A DNA stretch of 64,000 nt from Dolichospermum flos-aquae CCAP 1403/13F (GTDB lineage: Bacteria; Cyanobacteriota; Cyanobacteriia; Cyanobacteriales; Nostocaceae). A model generated the notes under the pieces. That model worked only from the letters and a program-made list of their open reading frames with translations. It searched no databases and was not told the DNA's origin. The stretch is from NCBI RefSeq assembly GCF_012516395.1, contig NZ_CP051206.1:2028501-2092500 (forward strand). The letters run 5' to 3'. Below are positions 1 through 9,046 of the stretch, one piece after another. The position numbers were made by a program, and so were the translations under genes. Position 1 is the stretch's first letter; each line of letters starts with the position of its first letter.

Positions 1-50
1 TTTGCTTCACTACCGCAATTAGGACATGGAAATATATACGCTCTCTGCAT
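1..50 (-). CDS. Partial zinc-ribbon protein (N-terminus only)
   Basis: An ATG at 48-50 on the minus strand opens a frame that runs off the window after about 16 residues. It begins MQRAYIFPCPNCGSEA, so a CxxC zinc-binding knuckle lies at residues 9-12. A purine-rich GAGGGGG stretch just upstream is a good ribosome binding site. The gene follows the thioredoxin gene on the same strand, probably in one transcript. The function cannot be judged from so short a piece; small zinc-ribbon proteins of this look are common and mostly uncharacterised. Confidence 0.5.
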   Translation of the reverse strand, partial: MQRAYIFPCPNCGSEA

Positions 51-62
51 GGAGAAACCCCC

Positions 63-422
63 TCAAGAAGGTGAAAGTATTTTGTTTAAAGCTGTGGTGA
101 ATTTCTCATAGGGAACTACCCCAACAACTATTTCTGATAATTCGCCATGATTGAAAAACATAACTGCGGGAATACTGCGAATACCGTACTTTTTAGCAAT
201 GCTTTGATTTTCGCCATCACCAACATCTAATTTGACTACTTTTGCCTGATCTTTGTATTCTTGGGCTAGTTGATCCATTAAAGGAGCAACCATCCTACAA
301 GGTCCGCACCAAGTTGCGGTGCAGTCCATGACAAACAACTCTTTCGCCTCTAAGAGCGATTCAAAGTCTGATTTTTGGATATATTGAACAAGAGTTTCAT
401 TCGGACTTTCAGAAGTAGCCAT
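63..422 (-). CDS. trx: Thioredoxin
   Basis: This is a 119-residue cytoplasmic thioredoxin, a protein disulfide reductase. The active site WCGPC sits at about residues 38-42, preceded by the usual acidic strand (FVMDCTATWCGPC). The cis-proline (SIPAVMFF) and the C-terminal helix are in place and the length is normal for a one-domain thioredoxin. It begins with ATG and lies directly upstream of the zinc-ribbon fragment on the same strand. It is more divergent than TrxA or TrxM at the N-terminus, so the cyanobacterial subtype (m, x, y) is not assigned. The fold and redox motif are clear. Confidence 0.9.
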   Translation of the reverse strand: MATSESPNETLVQYIQKSDFESLLEAKELFVMDCTATWCGPCRMVAPLMDQLAQEYKDQAKVVKLDVGDGENQSIAKKYGIRSIPAVMFFNHGELSEIVVGVVPYEKFTTALNKILSPS

Positions 423-632
423 AGGTTTCTCCAGTAAAAATTAAAATTGGTGATTATGTGGTTGGGAAATGGGAAATTGTCAAGGATAAGATGGAATGTC
501 CATGAGTTAAGTTGTTTGTTGAGGTAAAGCCAATCTCAGAAGTGCTATAACCCTGATGCCATAGAAATTTCAATCTTTTGATTTTTCTTTTATTTCGCAT
601 AAAATACTCAGGACTTTTACTTTATTTTTGTG

Positions 633-1289
633 TCATGCAGATAAAATCTGTTTTCCTGCTTTGATTAATCTTTTTCTAGCATTTAAAGTTTTTTTGTTTC
701 CTATTAAACGAGACTTAGAAAAAGAATCTTGTAAAAACTGAGTTACTATTTCGACTGGGCGATCGCCATTAATCACAGTTAAACAACCTTGTTGGCGATA
801 ATGCTGAATTAAGGGAGTAGAATGCTCCTGATAGACTTCTATTCGCCTATAAATAACCTCATGATTATCGTCTGAGCGACCTCGTTGCAGTAACCTTTGT
901 ACCAAAACATCAATTGGGACATAAAAGCTAAAAACTTGGTCGTAAGGCCGTTCTGATAATGCAGTGTTGCCTTTAGCCCGGATTTCTAATAGTAATTGAT
1001 CAAGAAGTTTCACCTGGGATAAATTACTAGGAAATCCATCCAGAATCCAACCCCGTTGGGCAGAGGAATGACTGAAGTGTTGGCGGATGATATCAAGAAT
1101 GAAATCATCTGGAACTAAATCACCTCTTTCTATATACGGCTTGACTTTTAAGCCGAAAGAAGTCTCTTTAGCGATCGCCTGACGGCATATATCATCAATG
1201 GAAATATGGGGAATTTGCCATTGGCTTGACAGTGCTGCCCCCTGGGTACTCTTGCCAGCACCCGGTACTCCTAAGAAAATCAATCGCAT
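633..1289 (-). CDS. adk: Adenylate kinase family protein (short-LID, divergent)
   Basis: This 218-residue nucleoside monophosphate kinase would interconvert AMP, ATP and ADP. The P-loop GVPGAGKST is at residues 7-15, the AMP-site region follows, and the DGFP motif is near residue 90. Two oddities are visible. The residue after DGFP is Ser, where adenylate kinases normally carry Arg. The LID between RLLQRGRS and the following helix is very short, without the zinc-finger insertion of long forms. A basic tail (KSRLIGNKKTLNARKRL) is also unusual. It is probably a second, specialised paralogue beside a housekeeping Adk; activity on AMP is not certain. Confidence 0.8.
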   Translation of the reverse strand: MRLIFLGVPGAGKSTQGAALSSQWQIPHISIDDICRQAIAKETSFGLKVKPYIERGDLVPDDFILDIIRQHFSHSSAQRGWILDGFPSNLSQVKLLDQLLLEIRAKGNTALSERPYDQVFSFYVPIDVLVQRLLQRGRSDDNHEVIYRRIEVYQEHSTPLIQHYRQQGCLTVINGDRPVEIVTQFLQDSFSKSRLIGNKKTLNARKRLIKAGKQILSA

Positions 1290-1422
1290 TCAAACACCCC
1301 CTATTTCCAACTGAAAATGAGATGAAATCAACAACCAATACAATCCCCAAATATAAGATTCCTCTAGGAATAGCCAATATTTGAGATATCATATCTACAG
1401 AGGTGATTGAATTCTCAAAACT

Positions 1423-1764
1423 ATGGCAACTGAAAAATCAAAAGACTCTTACCTGTGGGAAAAGCTAGACCAAGCCAGGAAAGCGAAAGCTGCCAGTGGC
1501 GGCTATGCCGGCTATGGTTCACCTGCTTTTGGTCAACAGTCAGTTAATGGTGAACTAGTAGAGAATCCATCTGAACAACAGATCATTGAATTAATTCGCC
1601 GTCACCACAAGTCAGGAAAATCACTTCCACAAATTGCCGCGTGGCTTAACCAGCAAGGATATACAACCAAGCGAGGCAGTCAGTGGCAACCTGTATCAGT
1701 TAAAAGGGTTTTAGACAGGCTGTATGGTAAAATACAAAGAATTTCCGGCATGGACGAAGACTGA
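1423..1764 (+). CDS. Small recombinase-domain-like helix-turn-helix protein
   Basis: A 113-residue soluble protein. The N-terminal half is Gly/Ala/Ser rich and low in complexity (SGGYAGYGSPAFGQ). The C-terminal half (residues about 50-105) reads like the linker/DNA-binding part of large serine recombinases, with IIELIRRHHKSGKSLPQIA, then LNQQGYTTKRGSQW and VKRVLDRL. No catalytic serine domain is present, so it is not a recombinase by itself. It is transcribed away from the adenylate kinase gene; the two starts lie 134 bp apart. The product is probably DNA binding; its role is unknown. Confidence 0.6.
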   Translation: MATEKSKDSYLWEKLDQARKAKAASGGYAGYGSPAFGQQSVNGELVENPSEQQIIELIRRHHKSGKSLPQIAAWLNQQGYTTKRGSQWQPVSVKRVLDRLYGKIQRISGMDED

Positions 1765-2007
1765 TGCCCACATTGGCTCTGATTTAGAACCACAAAGTAA
1801 AAATGTCTTCTTTGCCCTATTTGGATAGACAACTTTAAATTTTATCCCCCATTTACCTTTTAATCGTTAAACCCTTTATATGTAAACTGTTTCCTCGATT
1901 TATCCTTTACATCCCTCATATCATAACTGAAATTTGTAGAAATAATATGTATATGACAAAAAACTTTACAAAACTTTATAAATTAACTTTATCAGCTATT
2001 GTCAACC

Positions 2008-3192
2008 ATGCAAATTGATGACCCACTCATTGGCGTTCCCTGCTTAGAAGAGGCGATAGATAGGCATCCACTGGTTGTTGCGCCCCATACTTCCCTAATT
2101 AATGTTGTGAATTTAATGAATCAGACGCGAGGTAATAGTTGTTTATTACCTGATTTTGATTCAGCAATTGGCTTTAGTTCCATGGGAGGTACGCGTTCAA
2201 GTTGTATTTTAGTCATGGAAGAAACAGAAATACTGGGTATTTTCACAGAGCGAGATATTGTCAAACTTACAGCGGCGGGTAGAGATTTTGCTGATGTGAA
2301 AATAGCTGATGTCATGGTGCATCCAGTCATAACCTTAGCGGAAACTGCATTTCGGGATATCTTTGCCGCACTGTTTTTGTTTCGACGATATCGCATTCGC
2401 CACTTGGTGATAGTCAATGCAGAGGAACAACTCGTGGGGATTGTCTCCCCAGAAAGTATTAGACAAATTTTGCGCCCCACCAACTTGCTGAAAATGCGGC
2501 GGGTGTCAGAAGTAATGACAACTCAGGTAATTCATGCACCACCTACAGCCTCCGTACTCAGCTTGGCGCAGATGATGGCGGAAAATCAAGTTAGTTGCGT
2601 GGTGATAGTCAAAACAGATTCCTGGAACGATGTCTTATCAGCCTTTAAACCAGTAGGAATTGTGACAGAAAGAGACATCGTACAATTTCAAGCATTGGGA
2701 TTAAATTTGGCTCAAATTGAGGCAAAAACAGTGATGAGTACACCCTTATTTTTGCTAAGTCCAGAAGATTCCCTCTGGTCTGCCCATCAAGAAATGCAGC
2801 AGCGACGAGTGCAGCGATTAGTTGTATCCTGGGATTGGGGAGCAAAGTTAGCTATCGTCACTCAAACCAGCTTGTTGCGAATATTTGATCCACTGGAGAT
2901 GTATGGAGTCATAGAAACATTACAAATAACTGTAGCTCAATTAGAAACCGAAAAAGCTAAATCTTTCCATAACCAAAGTAACTCCACCGAACTACCACTA
3001 CAGCCAGACTTAAAGCAGATACAGAAACAACATATAGTTGCTGACGAAAACTTAGATAACTTGATTGCTACTGTGCAAAGCCGGATAGAACATTTGATCA
3101 AAAACCCTGATTTATCCACAGAATTACAGCAAATGTATTTAGGTTTAGCGACAACGGAGATGCAAAAAATCCGCCATTGTCTTCATAGCTGA
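2008..3192 (+). CDS. Four-CBS-domain protein with C-terminal coiled region
   Basis: About 394 residues if the ATG at 2008 is used; a TTG at 1999 would add three residues and is less likely. Four CBS motifs can be read in order: around residues 15-75, 95-150 (VADVM-like start, LVGIVSPESI), 160-235 (VSEVMTTQV, VGIVTERDIV) and 240-295 (VMSTPLFLL). CBS pairs bind adenosine nucleotides and sense energy state. The C-terminal 90 residues are helical and charged and may dimerise. Many cyanobacterial homologues continue into a histidine kinase or a GGDEF domain; this one stops before any catalytic domain. The output is unknown. Confidence 0.85.
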   Translation: MQIDDPLIGVPCLEEAIDRHPLVVAPHTSLINVVNLMNQTRGNSCLLPDFDSAIGFSSMGGTRSSCILVMEETEILGIFTERDIVKLTAAGRDFADVKIADVMVHPVITLAETAFRDIFAALFLFRRYRIRHLVIVNAEEQLVGIVSPESIRQILRPTNLLKMRRVSEVMTTQVIHAPPTASVLSLAQMMAENQVSCVVIVKTDSWNDVLSAFKPVGIVTERDIVQFQALGLNLAQIEAKTVMSTPLFLLSPEDSLWSAHQEMQQRRVQRLVVSWDWGAKLAIVTQTSLLRIFDPLEMYGVIETLQITVAQLETEKAKSFHNQSNSTELPLQPDLKQIQKQHIVADENLDNLIATVQSRIEHLIKNPDLSTELQQMYLGLATTEMQKIRHCLHS

Positions 3193-3205
3193 AAAATATA
3201 TAGGA

Positions 3206-4756
3206 CTAATAATCACTACCAGAACCAAACTTCCATTTATCTATTAACCGATGCCAATAATATCGGTTTTCTGGTGATAGATTATTAACTAATGGTTCTA
3301 ATCTTGGACTTAGAGAGAACAAACTAGTATACACAATTAAATTCACATAATGTAACATCCAATCCAACAAACTCAATAAACCAACTTGGGGAATGATCTT
3401 CGCAACTAATAAAGGATGAGATAAACCAGTTTTTAACAAAGTTTTTGTTAACGCCCAAAACTGAACAATATCTTGTAAAAAAGGTTTTAAAATAGGTGTT
3501 CCTAACTGCTGCATTTGGGCAAATACAGCGGAGAGTAATTGGTTAATTTGATTGGAATTAATTTTCTGATTTACACCTACACTCATGGCTTTTTGGAATA
3601 ACCAAGTTACACTTAAACTCGGTTGATAGGGTTGCAATATTGCCAAAGATTGGGCAGATAATTGATCAGTTTTTAATGCTTCTGCAATTCCTAAAGTTAG
3701 CCTTTGTAAATGACGTACCATAGCCCCAAAACCACCAAAACTTAAAGGTGATTGATTACCGCTACTATCTCCCACTGGGAGAATCCGATTCCAAGGGGTT
3801 TGCAGAGGACTTTGACGATAACTAGGAAAGAAACCAAACAAAGCCCGTTGAAAATTTAATTCCCTAATTTCCACACCTTGATATTCTGGTAACAAGCGTA
3901 AATATTCAGCAAATAAAGTTTCTAAACTTAATCTTTCTGGTGCTGAATCTAAATAAGTGAATAGATAGGTTGTTCTTCCGTCTTTTGCGGGAAATGCTTC
4001 CCAAAAATATTGACATTGATTTTCCAAAGCTGTGAAAGATAACAACAAGTCTCCTGAGTTATTTTCTGGATATCCTTTAGCACAAGTTCCCACAACTAAA
4101 CAAAGCGCATCTGGTTTTTTTCCTTGACGCGCTTGTTGGCTAATTGGAGAAAGATTTCCCATAGCATCTAGTAACAATTTTGCAGTAAATTGATTATTGA
4201 CTATGACTCCATTTGGGTGAACTACTGCATCATTAAATGGTGTATTTTCAAATAACTTTCCTCCAAGCTTAAGAAAGCGGGTTTTTAAGGTTTCGAGGAG
4301 ATAAATAGGATTGACACCAATGTTAAGAACATCTTCTACCCAAACTTCTGTACCTCCTTGAAAGCTAACTCTTGCGGGGTTATATTCAGTGACGATAGCT
4401 TGTGCTAATTCGTCTGCTGTCAACAATTCCAATTCCCGAAATACTTCTAACTCTTTGCGAGAAATATTCCATTCCTGTTCTCTTCCGCGCAAAATTCCCC
4501 TTTCTAGTAAGGCTACGCCCACACCACGTACAGCTAAAGCGCAACCAATCAAAATTCCTAAAGTTCCACCGCAGATAATGACATCAAATTCTACAGATTC
4601 TAAATTTTTGGGATTTTCTGTAACTACGTTGGGTATGGGTGCGTTACCTGTTCGCAACAATGCTAATATGCTGTCAGTCCGGCGCAAGCCGCCTAAAACA
4701 TCGCCTGGGAGTTGGGAAAGAATTTCTTCGGTTAGGGACATAAAATTTAATTCCAT
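3206..4756 (-). CDS. cruP: FAD-dependent oxidoreductase, CruP/lycopene cyclase-like
   Basis: A 516-residue flavoprotein. The Rossmann FAD motif (DVIICGGTLGILIGC) is at about residues 58-72, ending in an acidic ribose-binding strand (VALLERG). It is followed by GREQEWNISRKEL, a signature I associate with the CruP branch of the CruA/CruP lycopene-cyclase family found in cyanobacteria and plants. A second FAD element (LPVGDSSGNQSPLSFGGFG) lies near residue 325. The hydrophobic C-terminus suggests membrane association. CruP is linked to carotenoid and oxidative-stress functions rather than proven bulk lycopene cyclisation. Met-6 is an alternative start. The gene converges with the CBS gene (13 bp apart). 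Confidence 0.65.
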   Translation of the reverse strand: MELNFMSLTEEILSQLPGDVLGGLRRTDSILALLRTGNAPIPNVVTENPKNLESVEFDVIICGGTLGILIGCALAVRGVGVALLERGILRGREQEWNISRKELEVFRELELLTADELAQAIVTEYNPARVSFQGGTEVWVEDVLNIGVNPIYLLETLKTRFLKLGGKLFENTPFNDAVVHPNGVIVNNQFTAKLLLDAMGNLSPISQQARQGKKPDALCLVVGTCAKGYPENNSGDLLLSFTALENQCQYFWEAFPAKDGRTTYLFTYLDSAPERLSLETLFAEYLRLLPEYQGVEIRELNFQRALFGFFPSYRQSPLQTPWNRILPVGDSSGNQSPLSFGGFGAMVRHLQRLTLGIAEALKTDQLSAQSLAILQPYQPSLSVTWLFQKAMSVGVNQKINSNQINQLLSAVFAQMQQLGTPILKPFLQDIVQFWALTKTLLKTGLSHPLLVAKIIPQVGLLSLLDWMLHYVNLIVYTSLFSLSPRLEPLVNNLSPENRYYWHRLIDKWKFGSGSDY

Positions 4757-4823
4757 CTGTGTATTTGATGATATACTAAATTTATAACTATGTAGTAGTT
4801 AGTTGATACAATAGCTAACAAAT

Positions 4824-6191
4824 ATGAAATCTATATTTTCACCAATATCAAAACAAGTAGAATTACCTCTAAAATTAGTAACTCATCAAAAACAATTCAC
4901 TTTTATTGATCTTTTTGCTGGTATTGGTGGATTTAGAATTGCTTTAGATAAATTAGGTGGTCAATGTTTAGGCTATTCTGAAATAGACAAACAAGCAATT
5001 AAAGTTTATCAGCAAAATTTTATTAGTTACTTTAATAAACATGAAATTGAATTAGGAGATATCACAAAAATTAGTCAACTTCCACATAGTGTTGACATCA
5101 TTGTCGGTGGTGTTCCCTGTCAACCTTGGTCTGTTGCCGGTTGTTTAAGAGGATTTGAAGACAAGCGAGGAAAATTATGGTTTGATGTAATTCGACTAGT
5201 GAATAAAAATCAACCGAAAGGATTCATTTTTGAAAATGTTAGTGGATTAGCAAGTCCTAAAAATCGGGATAATTTGGAACTGATTCTTAACGAATTAGCA
5301 AATACAGGATATTGCGTGAAATGGAAAGTTCTTAATGCTTACGATTTTGGTTTACCTCAAAATAGAGATAGAGTTTTTATTGTTGGGATTAGAAGGGATA
5401 TAGAAAGATGTCAGGAGTATAAATTTCCTAAACCTTTGAATATTCACCCAAAAGTTCTAGATATTTTGGATGAATTAAAAAATATTAATTTTGTTGAAAA
5501 AGTTAAACTAGATGCAAATACTTTATTTAAAGGTGTAATTCCACCATCAAGAACGAGATTTCAAAAAGATGATGAGTTAAATGATTTTTTCATTTTTTCT
5601 GATTTAAGGAATGGACATACAACAATTCACTCTTGGGATATTATCAATACGAGTGATAGAGAAAAAATGATTTGCTTAACACTTCTTAAATATAGAAGAA
5701 GTAAAAAATATGGAGATAAAGATGGTAATCCTTTATCTTTTGACAATTTTCGAGAAATAATAATTGATATAGGGATAAATGAATTAAATATTTTAGTTAA
5801 AAAAGGAATATTCCGGTTAACATCTGATCATAAATATGAATTTGTAAATTCTAAAAATATGACAGGTATTAATAATATTTATAGAATTATTTTACCTACT
5901 GCTGAAATTTTCCCAACTTTAACTGCTACTGGTTCTAAAGACTATATTGCAACTGTGTCTATTCATGCTAATCATCCACAGGAATATAAAAATCTTTTCT
6001 TAGAAAAAATCTATCAACCGCAGAAATATATACCCATTACTGCAAAACACGCTTGTAAATTACAAGGATTTCCTCTGAATTTTGAATACCATAAAAAAGA
6101 TGAGGTTGCTAAAAAACAGTTTGGTAATGCTGTTCCTGTACCTGTTGTTGAATATGTAGCTAAAGAATTACTGAGAGTTCTTGATATCTAA
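4824..6191 (+). CDS. DNA (cytosine-5) methyltransferase
   Basis: A 455-residue C5 cytosine DNA methyltransferase. Motif I DLFAGIGG is at residues 29-36, the catalytic motif IV PCQPWS puts the nucleophile at Cys99, motif VI is ENVSG, motif VIII QNRDRVFIVG, and motifs IX-X end in QFGNAVPVPVVEYVAKEL. The target recognition region (about residues 210-370) is Lys/Asn rich. No restriction endonuclease gene is adjacent, so this looks like a solitary methylase. Cyanobacteria carry solitary C5 methylases acting on HIP1-type (CGATCG) or GGCC sites, but the specificity cannot be read from sequence. It is divergent from the flavoprotein gene, with 67 bp between starts. Confidence 0.9.
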   Translation: MKSIFSPISKQVELPLKLVTHQKQFTFIDLFAGIGGFRIALDKLGGQCLGYSEIDKQAIKVYQQNFISYFNKHEIELGDITKISQLPHSVDIIVGGVPCQPWSVAGCLRGFEDKRGKLWFDVIRLVNKNQPKGFIFENVSGLASPKNRDNLELILNELANTGYCVKWKVLNAYDFGLPQNRDRVFIVGIRRDIERCQEYKFPKPLNIHPKVLDILDELKNINFVEKVKLDANTLFKGVIPPSRTRFQKDDELNDFFIFSDLRNGHTTIHSWDIINTSDREKMICLTLLKYRRSKKYGDKDGNPLSFDNFREIIIDIGINELNILVKKGIFRLTSDHKYEFVNSKNMTGINNIYRIILPTAEIFPTLTATGSKDYIATVSIHANHPQEYKNLFLEKIYQPQKYIPITAKHACKLQGFPLNFEYHKKDEVAKKQFGNAVPVPVVEYVAKELLRVLDI

Positions 6192-6272
6192 CTTTTTCAT
6201 TATCCTATCAGCTTCAGATATATTTTGGCAAATGAAACTGATTTCAGAATTTATGGCAATCTAGATATATAA

Positions 6273-6434
6273 GAGGTTGTTTGAAAAGTATCAGATGAAA
6301 CCCATAATCTCCAAAAACCTAACCCCCTGCCCCCCTTCCCTACCAGGGAATGGGGTTTTCAAAGCCTCTCCCCGCGTCGGGGAGAGGTTTGGAGAGGGGT
6401 CAATTTATACATTCAAAACTTTTCAAACATCCTC
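6273..6434. mobile_element. MITE-like element, family A copy 1
   Basis: A 162-bp element bounded by imperfect terminal inverted repeats (GAGGTTGTTTGAAAAGT at the left, ACTTTTCAAACATCCTC at the right) and flanked by a TAA direct duplication (6270-6272 and 6435-6437). The interior is rich in C/G runs and holds a hairpin. Its interior is nearly the reverse complement of copy 2 at 36905-37067. No transposase is present, so it is non-autonomous; the TNA duplications are typical of some IS5-group elements. Confidence 0.8.
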
Positions 6435-6470
6435 TAAGTCTCTCAATAACTTAATTTGTAGGAAACACTT

Positions 6471-6665
6471 ATGAACCGTTCTCAGATAGTTGCGATTATT
6501 ACAGGTGCAATTTCTATACTTCTGGCTATTGCATACCTAATCGTTGTCCAAATTATTGATTATCGGGATATGAAGCCAGCGCCCGTTAGTCAACTCAGCC
6601 CAGTCGTAATCATTGCGTCAAGTAATTTACCCAATTTGCAACTTGACATAATTGCTAAAGTGTGA
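6471..6665 (+). CDS. Small single-pass membrane protein
   Basis: A 64-residue protein starting MNRSQIVAIITGAIS with one strongly hydrophobic segment at about residues 6-27 followed by a polar tail (DYRDMKPAPVSQL). The pattern is of a small conserved cyanobacterial membrane peptide of unknown role. The start lies only 36 bp after MITE copy 1, so the native promoter may have been displaced by the insertion. The last 25 residues look less constrained. There is no paralogue in the window. Confidence 0.55.
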   Translation: MNRSQIVAIITGAISILLAIAYLIVVQIIDYRDMKPAPVSQLSPVVIIASSNLPNLQLDIIAKV

Positions 6666-6968
6666 ATTTGATCGGGGTGGAAAATACCGCCCCTATACTA
6701 TAGATACTATAGACAAATACAATCCATAGACTAAATGTAATAGTTGCTATTTAATAATTCAATCTATTGAAATATAAGAATTCTTTACAGAAAATATCGT
6801 GAATTTGTCTAATTAGGTAATTCTTTTTTGGCACAGATAAAGGTAAGCTATTTCTAACAATATTAAATAAAGATAAATTTTCATTGTCTGTCATCACTAA
6901 GTTGATAGGGATCAACGCTACTTGGTGTGTTTTCTTTAATTTTTGCTGCAAACTATAGAGGTAATTTA

Positions 6969-8828
6969 ATGGATCAGTATTTAGTAGACACTGTTTGGCT
7001 AATTCCGGTTTATGCTTTGATAGGTGGGCTTTTAGCTATACCTTGGTCGCCGGGAATCATTCGCAAAACTGGTCCTCGACCGGCGGGATATGTCAACGTG
7101 GTGATGACCTTTATCTCCTTTTTCCATGCCGTCTTTGCTTTCTTTGCTATTTGGAATCATCCAGCTAAAGAAGTATTTATTCCTTGGCTATCAACAGCAG
7201 GTTTAAATCTGACAATTAATTTAGAAATTTCTGCTGTCAGCATCGGGGCAGTAATTATTATTACTGGCTTGAACTTGCTGGCGCAGATATACGCTATTGG
7301 TTACATGGAAATGGACTGGGGTTGGGGACGCTTCTTTTCTTTATTAGGATTATTTGAAGCTGGTCTTTGTGCTTTGGTTTTGTGTAACGATTTATTTTCC
7401 ACTTATGTAATTCTGGAAGTCCTCACATTGGGAACTTACCTATTAGTAGGTTTGTGGTTTAGTCAACCCTTGGTAGTGACTGGGGCGCGTGATGCTTTTT
7501 TGACTAAACGGGTGGGAGACTTGTTTTTATTAATGGGTGTCTTGGGACTTTGGACACTCTCAGGAACTTGGAATTATACAGAGTTAACTGCATGGGCGGC
7601 CACGGCGAATGTTGACCCCACAATTATCACTTTAGTCTGTTTCGGATTAATTGCTGGGCCAATGGGTAAATGCGCCCAGTTTCCTTTGCACCTATGGTTA
7701 GATGAGGCCATGGAGGGACCTGTTCCCAGTACAATTTTGCGGAGTTCGGTGGTAGTGGCCAGTGGGGCATGGGTATTAATTAAATTGCAACCTGTGTTTA
7801 GTTTATCACCTGTGGCATCTTCGGCGATAGTGGCGATTGGGGCGGTGACAGCTATTGGTGGGGCGTTAATTGCGATCGCTCAAATTGACATTAAACGCTG
7901 TTTATCCTATTCTGTCAGTGTTTACATGGGCTTGATATTTATTGCTGTAGGCACACAGCAGGATGAAACCGCATTATTATTAGTTCTCACCCATGCCGTA
8001 TCCGCTGCATTATTAGTTATGAGTACCGGGGGCATTGTTTGGAATAGTGTCACCCAAGATGTTACCCAATTAGGTGGATTGTGGTCACGTCGTCCCATGT
8101 CTGGTTTAGCCTTTATTGTCGGGACGTTGGGTTTAATTGGTTTTCCCCCTTTAGGTAGTTTTTGGGCATTATTTAAACTAGCTGATGGTTTATGGGAAAC
8201 ACATCCGACTTTAGTAGGAATAGTAATTTTTGTTAATGCCTTAACTACATTTAGTTTAACTAGAGAATTTGCTTTAATCTTTGGTGGTAAACCCAAACAA
8301 ATGAGTGAACGTTCTCCCGAAGCTTTATGGTTAATGGTGTTACCAATGATGGTTTTATCTGGCTTTGTTTTACACCTGCCTTTAGTGTTGCAAAGTTTAT
8401 CATTACTTCCAGACTGGGCAACATTAAATAAAGATGTTGCCCTCCTATTAATTTGGTCTAGTATCTTCGGTTGTAGTATTAGTAGCATCATCTATTTAGG
8501 CAACATTCCCAAACCAATTCGTTTACCCTGGCAAGGTTTACAAAATTTATTTGCTTACGATTTTTACACCCCTCAAATTTACAAAGTTACCATTATTTTC
8601 GGCGTTGCCCAACTTTCTAAATTTGCCGATATGCTGGACAGATTTGTAATAGATGGTATTGTCAACTCTGTGGGTTTATTCTCTCTATTGGGTGGTGAAG
8701 GCTTGAAATATAGTAACAATGGACAAACTCAATTTTATGCCTTAACAGTTCTGTTAGGAGTCGGTTTTTTAGGTGCTTGGGTGACATGGCCTTTTTGGGG
8801 AATTCAGTTCATGAATTTAATTTTCTAA
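6969..8828 (+). CDS. ndhF: NDH-1 subunit NdhF of the CO2-uptake type (F3/F4)
   Basis: A 619-residue polytopic antiporter-like subunit of a CO2-uptake NADPH dehydrogenase-like (NDH-1MS or MS') complex in the thylakoid membrane. The ATG at 6969 is preceded by AGAGGT, which decides this start over an upstream in-frame one. The segments IPWSPGIIRKTGPRPAGY, AGPMGKCAQFPLHLWLDEAMEGP and FPPLGSFWALFKL are typical of the F3/F4 branch, not of respiratory NdhF1. It heads an ndhF-ndhD-cup operon. I cannot separate F3 (inducible) from F4 (constitutive) by eye. The lack of a cupS gene after the third gene leans towards F4/CupB. Confidence 0.85.
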   Translation: MDQYLVDTVWLIPVYALIGGLLAIPWSPGIIRKTGPRPAGYVNVVMTFISFFHAVFAFFAIWNHPAKEVFIPWLSTAGLNLTINLEISAVSIGAVIIITGLNLLAQIYAIGYMEMDWGWGRFFSLLGLFEAGLCALVLCNDLFSTYVILEVLTLGTYLLVGLWFSQPLVVTGARDAFLTKRVGDLFLLMGVLGLWTLSGTWNYTELTAWAATANVDPTIITLVCFGLIAGPMGKCAQFPLHLWLDEAMEGPVPSTILRSSVVVASGAWVLIKLQPVFSLSPVASSAIVAIGAVTAIGGALIAIAQIDIKRCLSYSVSVYMGLIFIAVGTQQDETALLLVLTHAVSAALLVMSTGGIVWNSVTQDVTQLGGLWSRRPMSGLAFIVGTLGLIGFPPLGSFWALFKLADGLWETHPTLVGIVIFVNALTTFSLTREFALIFGGKPKQMSERSPEALWLMVLPMMVLSGFVLHLPLVLQSLSLLPDWATLNKDVALLLIWSSIFGCSISSIIYLGNIPKPIRLPWQGLQNLFAYDFYTPQIYKVTIIFGVAQLSKFADMLDRFVIDGIVNSVGLFSLLGGEGLKYSNNGQTQFYALTVLLGVGFLGAWVTWPFWGIQFMNLIF

Positions 8829-8901
8829 ATATCTATGATTTAGATTGCTGATAATAATCTAAAATAATAGTGGCAATTTTTGTCATATCAAGGTTAATCC
8901 A

Positions 8902-8976
8902 ATGACTAACAACAAACTTAAAATAGTTGGTGGTTATTACGACTTAGATATTGGCAAAGTTAGTTTAGTTAGTTAA
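8902..8976 (+). CDS. Possible 24-residue micro-ORF between ndhF and ndhD
   Basis: The 218-bp gap between ndhF and ndhD holds an ATG-initiated frame of 24 codons (starts MTNNKLKIVGGYYDLD, ends at TAA 8974-8976). It may be a remnant or a leader peptide; there is no clear Shine-Dalgarno sequence. Just downstream, 9013-9039 carries a tandem of the heptamer CAATTAC, a common simple repeat in these genomes. Nothing else is recognised in the gap. Confidence 0.2.
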   Translation: MTNNKLKIVGGYYDLDIGKVSLVS

Positions 8977-9046
8977 TTCATCATAAATCAATTGGTAATA
9001 GCTAATCTATTGCCAATTACCAATTACCAATTACCAATTAATAAAT

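Noticed and set aside
6277-6474. 65-residue ORF in MITE copy 1
   Set aside because: It is a translation of the inverted-repeat element and lies in repeat sequence.
6751-6951. 66-residue minus-strand ORF before ndhF
   Set aside because: No family, no ribosome binding site, overlaps the expected ndhF promoter; probably chance.
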